From Ahaetulla prasina (Eukaryota > Chordata > Lepidosauria > Squamata > Colubridae), in NCBI RefSeq assembly GCF_028640845.1, contig NC_080540.1, forward strand, positions 154,201,920 through 154,265,919: DNA of 64,000 nt, given 5' to 3'. This document shows positions 35,626 to 45,224 of the stretch, piece after piece. Each line of letters begins with the position of its first letter. The stretch's first letter is position 1. A program made the position numbers and the translations under genes. Below the pieces are notes generated by a model. That model was not told the origin of the DNA and made no database searches. It worked only from the letters and a program-made list of their open reading frames with translations.

Positions 35626-36576
35626 TCTCCATTCTTGTGAAATGTTATCATATAGTCTGGGACAAGACAAATACCCAAATAAAGAGCATGACAAATGCCC
35701 CCCAAAATGAGTATTTTTTCCCCAATGATGATGAAGAGTAGAGAAAAAAGATAGGCAGCCTTGATGCAACTGGAAGATCAAAATTGACTTTGGAAGAAAG
35801 GGAATACCAAGTAGATTGCTTTGCTCCTTTATTTTTAAAAAACCCTTCACTTCAACAAGACACTGCAGCTACCAGAGATCCTACTATCCATGAGAGGAGG
35901 TGAATCACAGTAGAACAATGGTTCAAAGAGTTTCGATGCTTATTATTCAGAGAACAGAGAGGTTCCTGCTGGTAATAACAAAGATACCAAAGGGCAGAGA
36001 TATGCTAGTCTTTCCATAAAATGCTTCATGTAGCAGGTTGTTTATTTAATTTGAATGCCATCCAACTCCAATCAACTCTGGGCTGCTTAAGACAATATTG
36101 TAACATTAAAATATAGTAAAATATAGAAAATTAACCAAAAGGCATTAAAAAAAGCCCCTAGAAAATGATCCTAAAATGGCAATCCAACAAGAAAACCAAC
36201 AAAAGGACACAAACAGGAGAGTCCAAGCCAGGTTACCCCAAGGCCTGGATAAACAGCCAAGTCTACATGCAACTACAAAGCAATCATCTAAATAAGGGAA
36301 CAAAATAAATTTAAGGCAGAGTAACATGATGACAGATGTAATGTATTTGGGGTGGGAAGTCTCCTGACCACAGGAAGTCCCATTGGTAAAAGATAACACT
36401 GGTAAATAGATCCCACTATTATAACTAGTTTAATCTACTGGTTAAGGCATCAGGTTACAAAGTAAAACACCATGAATTTTTATAGGTCAAAGCCTCTCAT
36501 AGAGGTGTCTACTTTTCCTCAGCTCACCAAGGATTCTTGAGGACTTCAAAATTAGAATCAAGCAGTCTCCCTACTA
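35626..36576. other. Interval with little recognised
   Basis: A tail-like TTGTTTATTTAATTTGAATG with GCCATCCAACTCCAATC at about 36038-36080 may be the reverse of a LINE or SINE 3' end. TTAATCTACTGGTTAAGGCA at about 36430 looks like a decayed SINE head. Confidence 0.35.
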
Positions 36577-36775
36577 AGAGCTAGTTTAGTACAGTAGTTA
36601 AGGTGCTGCCTAAAACCAGGAGACTGTGAATTCTAGTCCCCGCCTTAGGCATGAAAGCTGACTGGGTGACTTTAGGCCAGTCATTATCACTGGACTGTTG
36701 TGGGGAAAAATAGGAGGAGGAAGAAATAATATATATATTCACGGCTTTGAGTTATTAATAAAGTAATAAAAATGG
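36577..36775 (+). repeat. tRNA-derived SINE
   Basis: GAGCTAGTTTAGTACAGTAG, then TTAAGGTGCTG (A-box side), TGTGAATTCTAGTCCCC (B-box position), a body with AAAGCTGACTGGGTGACTTT, and a tail with GGAGGAGGAAGAAATAATAT. Same family as 17990 on the other strand. Confidence 0.75.
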
Positions 36776-37308
36776 AATAAAGATCTAATCATTAAATTTG
36801 CCTGAACAAAATAGCTTCCATTCTCACAGAACTTTTAATCCAATTTAATACTACACTGAGACATGAGAACTTGCTAGTTATTTTTAATACGAATATTAAA
36901 CCAAGCAATATTATTTGATTCCCCCCTCCTTCTGAAATGCTATATTGTCTTCTCTCATAGCAAATCCGTGATATCTTCTCCCCCACCGCAGACATCATAG
37001 TAGCAGTATGGGCTATATGCAAGAATTTACAGCGAAAATCAGAGAGAAAAAGGAACATTCAAACCTTCTGGAATAATTAGAAATATTCAAGATTGGTAAA
37101 TCTCTAACAATTCAAGCTGTTTTTCTTTTTAAAGTACAAGGATTGAATACACAAGGTTCTTATCTAGTCCCTGGCACTCCCAGTACAATCAATGAAGAAA
37201 CACACGATACTGAAGAGTAGATACCAGACAGACAATGCTGGCTTGATGAGGAGATATTTTGATACGGTAGAGTAGACGATGCTTGTCTTGTATTATTTTC
37301 GTAGAAGA
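36776..37308. other. Interval with nothing recognised (left flank of DIRS copy 2)
   Basis: AT-rich, with no coding signal. Confidence 0.35.
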
Positions 37309-37348
37309 AATGGGAGCGTTGTCTTACCTGAACGTCCCTTCTTGGAGA

Positions 37349-37457
37349 GGGGAAAACGGCCGTCAGGAATGGGTTAATCTCCTCGTTTGCTGATTGGACC
37401 GAGTCTTGAAAGTTGTTGCTTATGGTCCCCGCCCTCTCTTTCCTTCCAGCTTTTTCG
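37349..37457 (-). repeat. 3' inverted terminal repeat of DIRS copy 2
   Basis: It starts GGGGAAAACGGCCGTCAGG, ends CCAGCTTTTTCG, and is identical (109/109) to the reverse complement of 43034-43142. The 37 bases outside it (37312-37348) are specific to this end and are copied in the ICR. Confidence 0.95.
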
Positions 37458-37555
37458 GCGAGGATCCAGGCGTAGGCCCTCGTGTAGTACTGAAATGAAA
37501 AGGAATTAGTGCCCTCCCGCCCCAACCTCTTCCTGGACAGACGCCATGGGTGGGG

Positions 37556-37646
37556 CTGACGGCCGTTTTCCCCTCTCCAAGAAGGGACGTTCAGGTAAGA
37601 CAACGCTCCCTTCTCTCTGTCGGGGAAAACGGCCGTCAGGAATGGG
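37556..37646 (-). repeat. Internal complementary region (ICR) of DIRS copy 2
   Basis: Bases 37556-37610 are the exact reverse complement of the left terminus (37312-37366). Bases 37611-37646 are the exact reverse complement of the right terminus (43118-43153). The join between 37610 and 37611 therefore equals the junction of the two ends in a circle. In the accepted DIRS model the ICR templates joining of the ends during cDNA circle formation. Confidence 0.93.
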
Positions 37647-37692
37647 ACATACCCAAGCTTAATGTCCTACCGGGAGGGATGATGGCGGCCTG

Positions 37693-38766
37693 TCATTGTT
37701 GAGAGAGGACCGTCTGTAGGACGCGTCTGCCAAACGCAGCGTCGGCCGATGCATAGGAATCCACCCGGTAGTGTCGAATAAACGAAGAGGGAGTAGACCA
37801 AGTTGCCGCTCTGCAGATCTCATCGATTGATGCCTGGGCGCCCCAGGCTGCCGATGAAGCTGCACTCCTGGTTGAGTGTGCCGTAATATTGCGAGGCACC
37901 GGTAGAGACAGATTCTCATACGCCGTGGCTATCGTAGCTCTGATCCACCTAGCGAGAACCGATTTGGTCACTTTTAGGCCCATAGAAAGTGGTTGGAACG
38001 ACACAAAGAGAGCCTCCGTTCTACGGAACGACGCCGTACGATCAATGTAGATCTTCAATGCTCTCCTTACGTCCAGAGTGTGCCACACTTTCTCTAAGTG
38101 ATGCCTGGGATTTGGACAGAAGTCAGGTAAAACTATTTCTTGAGCTCTATGGAACTGACTGTTAACTTTAGGGAGAAAGGTAGAGTCCAGTCGTAACACC
38201 ACTCTATCGTTGAAGAACTTACAGAGATCATGTCGCACAGACAGGGCCGACAGTTCCGATATCCTGCGAGCCGAGGTAATGGCAATTAGAAAGGCGACTT
38301 TGAGCGACAGAAACCGAAGAGATGATCCCCTCAATGGTTCAAAGGGTGTCCTGGTCAGAGCGGTGAGCACTGCGTTCAATCGCCAGGTTGGAAAACGATG
38401 GACTACCGGAGGGTTGATATTAGAAGCTCCCCGGAGAAACTGTTGAATGTGAGGTTCCTTTGAAAGAGGAATGAGTGACCCACATCTCAATACTGAAGAA
38501 ATCGCCGCCACTTGTCTTTTGAGTGTATTGGTCGCCAGCCCGGCATCGAGACCTCGCTGCAGAAAAGCCAGGATGTCTAGCACTGAAGCCTCAGATGCTA
38601 CTATCCCCTGTGACGTGCACCAGTCCACGAAGGCGCGCCAAGTGGCCTCATAAATCCTTTTGGTAGAATCCCGGCGTGAGGCCAGCATAGTTGGAATGGC
38701 TTGGCATGGAACCTTTGCCCTAGTTAAGATGCCCCGCTCAATCTCCACACGGCTAGACGTAACCAT
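37693..38766 (-). CDS. DIRS tyrosine recombinase, 357 aa, intact
   Basis: This recombinase inserts the circular DNA form of the element into the chromosome. The ATG at 38766 (MVTSSRVEIER) gives 357 aa and overlaps the RT frame by 43 bases, in the -1 frame relative to RT. The frame itself is open far upstream to 39660, but that stretch lies over the RNase H and methyltransferase-like region and shows no recombinase motif. The N-terminal helical core-binding region (RIYEATWRAFVDWC, about residues 38-50) precedes the catalytic domain. The catalytic set is complete: Arg at 167/168 in SARRISEL, His297 and Arg300 in AHSTRS, Trp323 in the RAATWS block, and the nucleophile Tyr333 in FIRHYRVD. Length and motif order fit DIRS recombinases. 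The stop lies 47 bases before the ICR. Confidence 0.93.
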   Translation of the reverse strand: MVTSSRVEIERGILTRAKVPCQAIPTMLASRRDSTKRIYEATWRAFVDWCTSQGIVASEASVLDILAFLQRGLDAGLATNTLKRQVAAISSVLRCGSLIPLSKEPHIQQFLRGASNINPPVVHRFPTWRLNAVLTALTRTPFEPLRGSSLRFLSLKVAFLIAITSARRISELSALSVRHDLCKFFNDRVVLRLDSTFLPKVNSQFHRAQEIVLPDFCPNPRHHLEKVWHTLDVRRALKIYIDRTASFRRTEALFVSFQPLSMGLKVTKSVLARWIRATIATAYENLSLPVPRNITAHSTRSAASSAAWGAQASIDEICRAATWSTPSSFIRHYRVDSYASADAAFGRRVLQTVLSQQ

Positions 38767-40580
38767 TGCGGATCGGGATGTGAGACAGGTCCCTGGTGGA
38801 GAGAAACCTGGTCGTCCGGTATCCTCCAAGGTTCTCGGATTGAGAGAGACATCAGATCTGCAAACCAGGGTCTCCTGGGCCAGAATGGGGCGACCAATAT
38901 CAACTCCGCCTTTTCTGTGAGTAGTTTTCTTATCACCCGAGGGATCAGTGGAATTGGTGGAAAGGCATACAGGAGACCCGGCGGCCACTTGCTGCGGAGG
39001 GCATCCACTGACTCCGCCCCCCGAGAGCGGAACCTCGAAAAGAACCGAGGAACTTGATTGTTGGAGTGGGAGGCGAACAAATCCACCAGTGGAAGGCCGA
39101 AGCGGTTTGCTAACTCCTGGAAGTTCGCTGGGGACAATGACCATTCCGAATGATCGATGGTCCGACGACTGAGGGAGTCCGCCGTGCAGTTGTCTGTTCC
39201 CGCAATGTGTTCCGCTTTCAAAGAGCGCAAGTGGGATTCGGTCCAATGCCCGAGGGAGAGCGCTTCCGTCATAAGCGAGCGAGAATGAGTGCCACCCCAC
39301 CTGTTTATATGCGCCTTTGCCGTCACGTTGTCCGTGAGGACCAGGACATCCCTGTCCTGGATAAGGTCCTTGAATGCCAGAAGAGCCAGACGTATGGCAC
39401 GTAATTCCAGAAAGTTGATGCCATGGTGGCATTCCGAGGGAGACCACTTGCCCTGGGCTAGGTGTTGATCGAGATGCGCTCCCCATCCCGAAAGACTGGC
39501 GTCGGTGGAGATGACCAGTCTCGCTGGCTCTCTGAAGACTGAACCTCTGGCTAACATCTCCGGATTCCACCAGGCCAAAGAGTCGGCCACTTCCCGTGGA
39601 AGAGACACCCGGCGTCTTGATGAGCTGCGGTGCTCTCTTTGATGTGGCAAGAGGAACCACTGAAGAGGCCGACTATGAAGGCGAGACCAAGGAACAACAT
39701 CGTACGACGAAACCATTTTCCCAAGAAGCTTAGAAAGTTGATCTAATGGAACTGAATGTGACAACCTAGATATACAGGCCAATTCAGCCAAATCAGCTTG
39801 ACGTTCTGTCGACAAATAGACCATCGATTTACGTGAATCTATTTGCGCCCCTAAGTGTGTGATGATGGTAGAAGGAACTAAGTGACTCTTATCCCAGTTT
39901 ATCAAGAACCCGTGTGACTGTAATATCTCTATGGTCAAGGCTATATCCCTATTTGCTCTTTCCCTTGAGGTTGACAAAATGAGAATATCATCTAGGTAAG
40001 CCTGAAGCCTAACTGGAAACCCCCGAATATGGGCCAACAGGACCGCCATGACCTTAGTAAAAACTCTGGGGGCCGAAGATAACCCAAAGGGTAGAGCCCT
40101 ATACTGAAAATGAAAACCCTTAAAACAAAACCTAAGAAATTTACGGTGATCTTTCCTGATAGGAATGTGCAGGTAGGCCTCCGTCAAATCTATGGAAGCC
40201 ATGTAATCTCCCTGTCGGATGCACTCTAAGATGGAACGTAAGGAGTGCATCTTGAAGCGGTGGTAAACAATGAATTTGTTTAGGGCTTTCAGGTCAAGGA
40301 TAGCCCTCCATCCCCCCGACGGTTTGCCTACTACGAAGAGTCTGGAATAGAACCCCTGTTTCTGTTGATTAATGGGGACCCTTTGAATGGCCCGGATAGA
40401 AAGAAGGTGACTAATCGCCGACTCCACAATGGAAGAGCTGGAAGAGCGGTTAGAAACAGGGCAAGGTAAGAAAACCGTCGGGGGAGTGGAGAAGAACTCT
40501 AAGGCTAGGCCCTCTCTGATGGTTTGTAAGACCCACCTATCTGAAGTAGAAGCCTCCCATTGGGAATAAAAATTAGCCAA
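38724..40580 (-). CDS. DIRS reverse transcriptase, RNase H and methyltransferase-like polyprotein, 618 aa or more, intact
   Basis: It copies the element RNA into DNA in the particle or nucleus. RT spans about residues 76-290: GFYSRLFVVGKPSGGWRAIL, SIDLTEAYLHIPI (Asp131), LPFGLSSAPRVF and catalytic YLDD at 195-198. RNase H spans about 354-472 with Asp360 (STDAS), Glu392 (LELRAI), Asp417 (LTDN) and Asp468 (TADSLSR). Residues 498-575 (VDLFAS, LLYAFPPIPLIPRV, LILVAPFWPRRPWF) match the methyltransferase-like region described for DIRS; its PP pair is at 541-542, but I cannot tell whether it is active. No ATG lies near the start: codon 40580 is TTG. The frame stays open upstream through the gag stop in the +1 frame of gag for at least 120 bases. 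Expression by frameshift or reinitiation is therefore likely. Confidence 0.93.
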   Translation of the reverse strand: MANFYSQWEASTSDRWVLQTIREGLALEFFSTPPTVFLPCPVSNRSSSSSIVESAISHLLSIRAIQRVPINQQKQGFYSRLFVVGKPSGGWRAILDLKALNKFIVYHRFKMHSLRSILECIRQGDYMASIDLTEAYLHIPIRKDHRKFLRFCFKGFHFQYRALPFGLSSAPRVFTKVMAVLLAHIRGFPVRLQAYLDDILILSTSRERANRDIALTIEILQSHGFLINWDKSHLVPSTIITHLGAQIDSRKSMVYLSTERQADLAELACISRLSHSVPLDQLSKLLGKMVSSYDVVPWSRLHSRPLQWFLLPHQREHRSSSRRRVSLPREVADSLAWWNPEMLARGSVFREPARLVISTDASLSGWGAHLDQHLAQGKWSPSECHHGINFLELRAIRLALLAFKDLIQDRDVLVLTDNVTAKAHINRWGGTHSRSLMTEALSLGHWTESHLRSLKAEHIAGTDNCTADSLSRRTIDHSEWSLSPANFQELANRFGLPLVDLFASHSNNQVPRFFSRFRSRGAESVDALRSKWPPGLLYAFPPIPLIPRVIRKLLTEKAELILVAPFWPRRPWFADLMSLSIREPWRIPDDQVSLHQGPVSHPDPQWLRLAVWRLSGAS

Positions 40581-40611
40581 CCTGCCTCCAATGGGTATAT
40601 CCGCTAAGAGA

Positions 40612-42396
40612 TTATTTGAAGCGGTTAAACGGTTTACCCCGTCCCCCCCGGAAAGGTTTACGGGAGGAGAATTTGTATCCTGTTCTGACCTGGTCGGTCC
40701 GTTGGGAGCTCCCTCTGTACGGTGAAATTCTTTGTCGACGCGACCCAGATCCTCCGAATTCTTGGCCTCGAAAGGAGGAAGAAGAAGTTGCCGCCGAGGG
40801 ACGAAAATAAGGTTGTTGTCTCAGTTCACCCCTGCGAGTCAAGGACGGTAGTACCTTTTTCTTGTCCTTAGTTTCCACTAGGATAGGGTCGAGAGGAGCT
40901 CCAAACAACTTTGAACCTGCGTAAGCTGAAGATGCCAGTCGCCACTTGTTCCTAGTATCTGCCTTCCAATGGCGCAACCATAAAAGCCGTCGGGATGTAA
41001 CCGTCGACCCAATTGACTTAGCTGAGAACCTGGCTGCATTAAGCGTCGAGTCAGCTGAAAACTCCAAGGCTGCAATGACCTTGTTAAGGTCCTGGTGAGC
41101 TCTCACGTCCGACGTTGGTAACCGGCCCTGAAGTTGTTTGAGCCACATTAAAGATGCTCTATTGAAAAATGAAGACGCTATTGAAGATCTGATGGCCCAG
41201 GCCGATGCTTGATGGGACCTGACCAGGGATTGGTCAGCCCTTTTATCTTCGGGACGAAGAGCCTCATTCTCTGGACCCGTCACATGTGAGACCGTTGTTA
41301 GAGCAACAACTGGCGCATCCACTGAAGGTACTTGAAGAATGTTCTCTAGATCGGGAGCACAGTTATAGAACTTCTTGTCTGTGGCACTGGGAAGAGAGCC
41401 CGAACTAGGATGAGACCACTGACGTTGTACCACGTCCACAAACATCTTAGGTGCCGGAATGGCTTCTGCCACCACAGTGGGCTCCACAAAGAGATTAGAT
41501 GAAGTGTTGGGTAAGGTCTGTGGATCAGCAGAATGAGCCTGTGAAGCCCCCAGCCCCGTAGTTGCCAATGCTTTGAATAAGAGAGAACGGAACATGTGGG
41601 GTTTAAAAAGTCCCACAAATGATGGTTGATCAGGACCAAGGCCTTCGTCTTCCGACCAAGCTTCTCCAGCCTCCTCCTCTCCTGATGAAGGGACTTGGCC
41701 CTCTTCCTCCGAGGATTCCTCCCTATGAGGCCTGAACATTGCTGACGTAGAACTTGCAGGTTCCCTCTGCCCTTCTCTATGCTGGGATTTGGAAGAAGAT
41801 GCCCTCTGGGGCTCCCGATGCAGGGATTTTGCTAACTCTTGGCGTACGGCTTGTTGAATCATCAACCCAAAGGCCTCAGGAAGTTGAAATACTGGGAATG
41901 TGGGTACGCCAGTCTGTGGCTGCGGCCTAGATGTTTCAGTATCCTGTGATACAGTCACTGTTTGTTCTGTTGTACCCCCTGGAATCTCTTGAAGATCCAT
42001 CTCCGATAGAGTACGGAATAACGTGGTAGTTCCCGTCTGAGCCTTATGCGGGGGGAATGATCTGTCTGGGGACCAGGCCCCTGAATCCTGCATGGTCTGG
42101 ATAATGCGTTCTGGGTCTGAAGGAGGAGGGGTTTCTCCCCTTCCTTGCTTCCCTCGGCCTCTAGGGGAAGGTGATCTGAGGGCCCTCTTAGAAGCTCTAG
42201 AAAAAACCTTTTCTAGAGCCTTGTGCCGCCTTTCTTCAGCCCTCTCCCCCTTTTTTGCCCTGGATTTGGTTGTTTTCCGCCCCTTGGGTGGGGAATTTTG
42301 GGGGATAGATGAGGGGCCCTCCCCTGGATCCACCTGGGCCCGGAGTTCAGGGGATGTATCTACCAAATCCAGTTGGGTGATAGTGGCGTCCGCCAT
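40612..42396 (-). CDS. DIRS Gag protein, 594 aa, intact
   Basis: This is the structural protein thought to bind element RNA and form the particle. I chose the ATG at 42396 (MADATITQLDL) over the upstream in-frame ATG at 42447. It has a good initiation context (AAGATGG), and the decayed gags of copies 1 and 3 begin the same way (MADAN, MAAVP). Layout: basic stretch at about 37-86 (KGRKTTKSRAKKG, EERRHKALEKVF), a low-complexity Ser/Pro/Gln region to 220, an acidic patch at 226-251, then a conserved core at about 256-520 (DQPSFVGLFKPHMF, PEDKRADQSLVRSHQASAW, DTRNKWRLA). An Arg/Gly-rich tail at 533-594 ends RGGRGKPFNRFK. There is no CCHC zinc knuckle, so the RG tail is the likely nucleic-acid contact. 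The RT frame overlaps its end. Confidence 0.9.
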   Translation of the reverse strand: MADATITQLDLVDTSPELRAQVDPGEGPSSIPQNSPPKGRKTTKSRAKKGERAEERRHKALEKVFSRASKRALRSPSPRGRGKQGRGETPPPSDPERIIQTMQDSGAWSPDRSFPPHKAQTGTTTLFRTLSEMDLQEIPGGTTEQTVTVSQDTETSRPQPQTGVPTFPVFQLPEAFGLMIQQAVRQELAKSLHREPQRASSSKSQHREGQREPASSTSAMFRPHREESSEEEGQVPSSGEEEAGEAWSEDEGLGPDQPSFVGLFKPHMFRSLLFKALATTGLGASQAHSADPQTLPNTSSNLFVEPTVVAEAIPAPKMFVDVVQRQWSHPSSGSLPSATDKKFYNCAPDLENILQVPSVDAPVVALTTVSHVTGPENEALRPEDKRADQSLVRSHQASAWAIRSSIASSFFNRASLMWLKQLQGRLPTSDVRAHQDLNKVIAALEFSADSTLNAARFSAKSIGSTVTSRRLLWLRHWKADTRNKWRLASSAYAGSKLFGAPLDPILVETKDKKKVLPSLTRRGELRQQPYFRPSAATSSSSFRGQEFGGSGSRRQRISPYRGSSQRTDQVRTGYKFSSRKPFRGGRGKPFNRFK

Positions 42397-43033
42397 CTTG
42401 AAAAAAAAAACTCCCGCCAAACTATGGCTGTTCAGGCCTACTCCCAATTAGGATGCCGAGTCACCGGCTCTTAGGGAGGTAGCCAATGAGGCCCCGCTGA
42501 CTCCTTATCTCTGGCCGCGCTATCCGAACCCCAACGTTCCGTCTGTAGGCCGGGCGGATTGCTCACCTCGTGGCTGCTGCACAGTAATGGCTCCCAGCGG
42601 CGGTTGATAGGGAGATCGGGAGCGAAGATCGAAAGCGCCGCTCTCGCCGCTGTTCTGGCGCGGCACCGCAAGACTCTCAGCGGTAACCTGTTCCGTTGAA
42701 AACCAAAGGCAGCGAGCCTCTTGTCGGTAGAGAGCGTCAGGGATCTGCCCGTGAGCCTCCCCGGTATCTGCCTTGCCTTTCCGAGACTGCGGTCTCAGCG
42801 CTTCGGGAACCTGCCCCTGAGCGCCTCACAGCTGACCGGCGGGCCGCGAAGCCGCCGCGGCTTTTGCGGCGGCTAGGAAGTCAGACCGCTTCTCTCACTT
42901 GCCAGTTAAATTGCATACATTAGAAGAAATAAAATAAAATAAAATAAAATAAACTTGAAGCAACAACTAAACCTCTAGCCAATTAAACACCCGAGGTTTA
43001 TAAACACACGACTGGTCCGAAGCAAAACCGAGT

Positions 43034-43142
43034 CGAAAAAGCTGGAAGGAAAGAGAGGGCGGGGACCATAAGCAACAACTTTCAAGACTCGGTCCAATCA
43101 GCAAACGAGGAGATTAACCCATTCCTGACGGCCGTTTTCCCC
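43034..43142 (-). repeat. 5' inverted terminal repeat of DIRS copy 2
   Basis: The reverse complement of 37349-37457 without a mismatch. It is followed by the end-specific GACAGAGAGAA (43143-43153). The leader from here to the Gag start is about 640 bases, GC-rich near 42830-42890. Confidence 0.95.
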
Positions 43143-43154
43143 GACAGAGAGAAT

Positions 43155-44591
43155 AGTAACATATAGAAACTTCCCATACTTTCCCAAGGCTTGGACTAGT
43201 ATGCTTACTAGATCTTTGAGCCAAACAATGATATTTGCATAATAATTCCTTTTTTAAAAAACCCTCTCTTCTCCCAATATTCTGAACTGAAACGCTCATA
43301 ATTTTCATAACCATTTTGATAATATTGGATTGAGAAAACAGATGAATGACACATGAAAATAGCACACACACAAAAAGTGTTGCCCTTGTTGTTTTTCTCC
43401 CCCAAGTCATCAAGTATCTTCATACAGAGAGATCAGAAGGCTGGAAAATATATTCAGAATAACAAAAAGAGGCAAGTAACTATATTTATTTACTGGTGTT
43501 TTCAGTTTATATTTTCTCCTTCCATAAAAGAGAAAGTGTGTTTAATTTAACATTATTATTTATAAATAATAAAATATAGATGAACTTAATTGGAAAAAGT
43601 TAAAAACAAAACCTGAATGTAAAGAAATCCGATACACCAGCCTGAGAGCCACACAAATGCCCTTTTCCTGTGCTTGATAAGCTGCTATCTACAGTCTTTA
43701 GACTTAGGGATTCCTTTGTAGCTCTTGATATCTAAGCAGATTCATAATGAGATGGCGGTTTCCAAGGTAGGGCTGAGCCCCTAATTCTATAAAATCCTGA
43801 TAAACCTTCCCTAGAAAGCCTACAGCAAACTGGTTCAATTGTGATAAAGCAACAGACCACTCACAGAAAGCTTTAAACTAGCAAATAGAAAATACCTTTT
43901 GTCCCCTCCATCTATCTTAGCACTTAACATCTGACCCTCCAAGAGATAGTAAAGAAGAGCTTTTATTCATAGAATCATCCAATTCCCACAGCTCCAGCTG
44001 TTGAAAGCAGCAGACATTATTCCTGCATTAAAATACATATTTTTTCAAGGTAGCGAATCATCCAGCTGTTTCAACATTAAAACTATAGAATGCCTACAAG
44101 ATGCAATATACAGCTTCTTGTGTTGTTTCTATCCCCTGAGGATACAAGCTGGAGAAAGCAGGTTGCCTGAATGCAGTGGAAGTTTACAGGCAAAAAATAA
44201 ATAAATCAAAAAAATCATTGTAGTCAATGAGGCAGGAAATTCCCATATGTTTCCATTATGTCAGGTTTCTTTCACGAGTCCCTTTTAAAAGTTCATAACC
44301 TGATATCTCTGTGGCCTCAAATAAAAATAAATGATCTATCACAGAAACGTTTTTTAAATGTTTGTTTCCGCCTTACATGTTAATATTTCACCAACCAAAG
44401 CTTTGATGTAAACAAAAAGCTGTCAAAAAGCCTTTTGTAAAGTATGTGGGGATCTGAATGGGTTACTCCAAATACTCTTCTTGAAACTTGGCATCCTATT
44501 CTCATTAAAAATTCAATAGCCTAAATTAATTTCTTTAGATCAATTGTTGGAGCAAATAAGCACACGATATGTTTGTGATACATATTCAATA
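43155..44591. other. Interval with nothing recognised
   Basis: AT-rich right flank of DIRS copy 2, with no coding or repeat signal that I can name. Confidence 0.35.
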
Positions 44592-44599
44592 CTGTGAAT

Positions 44600-45224
44600 C
44601 AGTGGTGAAATACGAACCGGTTTACTACTGGTTCTCTGGCTGTGCATGAGCGCAATGTACTCTCATGCACAGTGCGCACTGTGCACCAAATGCAAGGTCC
44701 GTGCGCGCGCGCAGTGCACGTCAAAAGGAGGCATGGGGTAAGAAGAACAGCACATGGGGGGGTGGGGGGGTGATCATCTGTGGCACACAATCTTTTTTTT
44801 TAATTTTAAAAGAATTGTTTTACAACCTCTTCGGCTGAATAGGTTGTAGAAAAAATGCTTTTAAAAGTAAAAAAAAAACCTCTGATAATCAGGCAACTCA
44901 GCTGGGATCATCAGAGCCTTTTTTTTAACCCTTTAAAAGCATTTTTACAACCTATTCGGCCAAATAGGTTGTAAAAAATGCTTTTAAAAGTAAAAAAAAG
45001 GCTCTGATGATTGCGCGGCTCAACTGTGATTGTCAGAGCCTCTTTTTTTTTAACCTTTTAAAAGCATTTTTTAAAACAAGTGGCAAGTGGGGAAGCGGGC
45101 AACTGGGCATTGGGTGAGCATGGATGGGGGGACCAGAAATTTTTGCTACCGGTTCTCCGAACCACCCGCCGCCATCGCTACCAGATCGGCTGATCTGGTC
45201 TGAACCAGGAGCATTTCACCCCTG
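44600..45224. mobile_element. hAT-like element with internal hairpin repeats
   Basis: The ends are CAGTGGTGAAATACGAACC and AGCATTTCACCCCTG. The exact 8-bp duplication CTGTGAAT lies at 44592-44599 and 45225-45232. The interior holds several inverted copies of a unit with CTTTTAAAAG, CAACCTATTCGG and GGCTCTGATGAT (44800-45075), so it can fold into large hairpins. Related to 62554, 51371, 35545 and 58852 through the subterminal ACCGGTT and TACTACTGGTTC motifs. Non-coding. Confidence 0.87.

Larger units (their letters stand above)
37309..43154 (-). mobile_element. Complete DIRS-type retrotransposon, copy 2
   Basis: The minus-strand order is 5' ITR, untranslated leader, Gag, RT-RNase H-methyltransferase-like, tyrosine recombinase, ICR, 3' ITR. 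The ITRs (37349-37457 and 43034-43142) are identical over 109 bp. The ICR (37556-37646) is the exact complement of the joined outer ends, so the circle junction can be read directly from it. The termini are GGGAGCG at the left (37312) and GAGAGAA at the right (43153). There is no target duplication, only the trinucleotide AAT at both junctions, as expected for recombinase-mediated integration. All three genes are open. This is the most intact mobile element in the window and a candidate for a live copy. Confidence 0.95.

Noticed and set aside
38724..40580. Functional DNA methyltransferase domain in the DIRS polyprotein
   Set aside because: The region fits the methyltransferase-like part of DIRS, but only the PP pair of the catalytic motif is visible, so activity is not claimed.
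42092..42451. A 119-codon plus-strand frame, and others such as 39150-39404, opposite the genes of DIRS copy 2
   Set aside because: They are antisense shadows of intact gag and RT with no motif of their own.
37309..43154. Endogenous retrovirus
   Set aside because: No LTRs, protease, envelope or integrase; the inverted ends, ICR and tyrosine recombinase identify DIRS.
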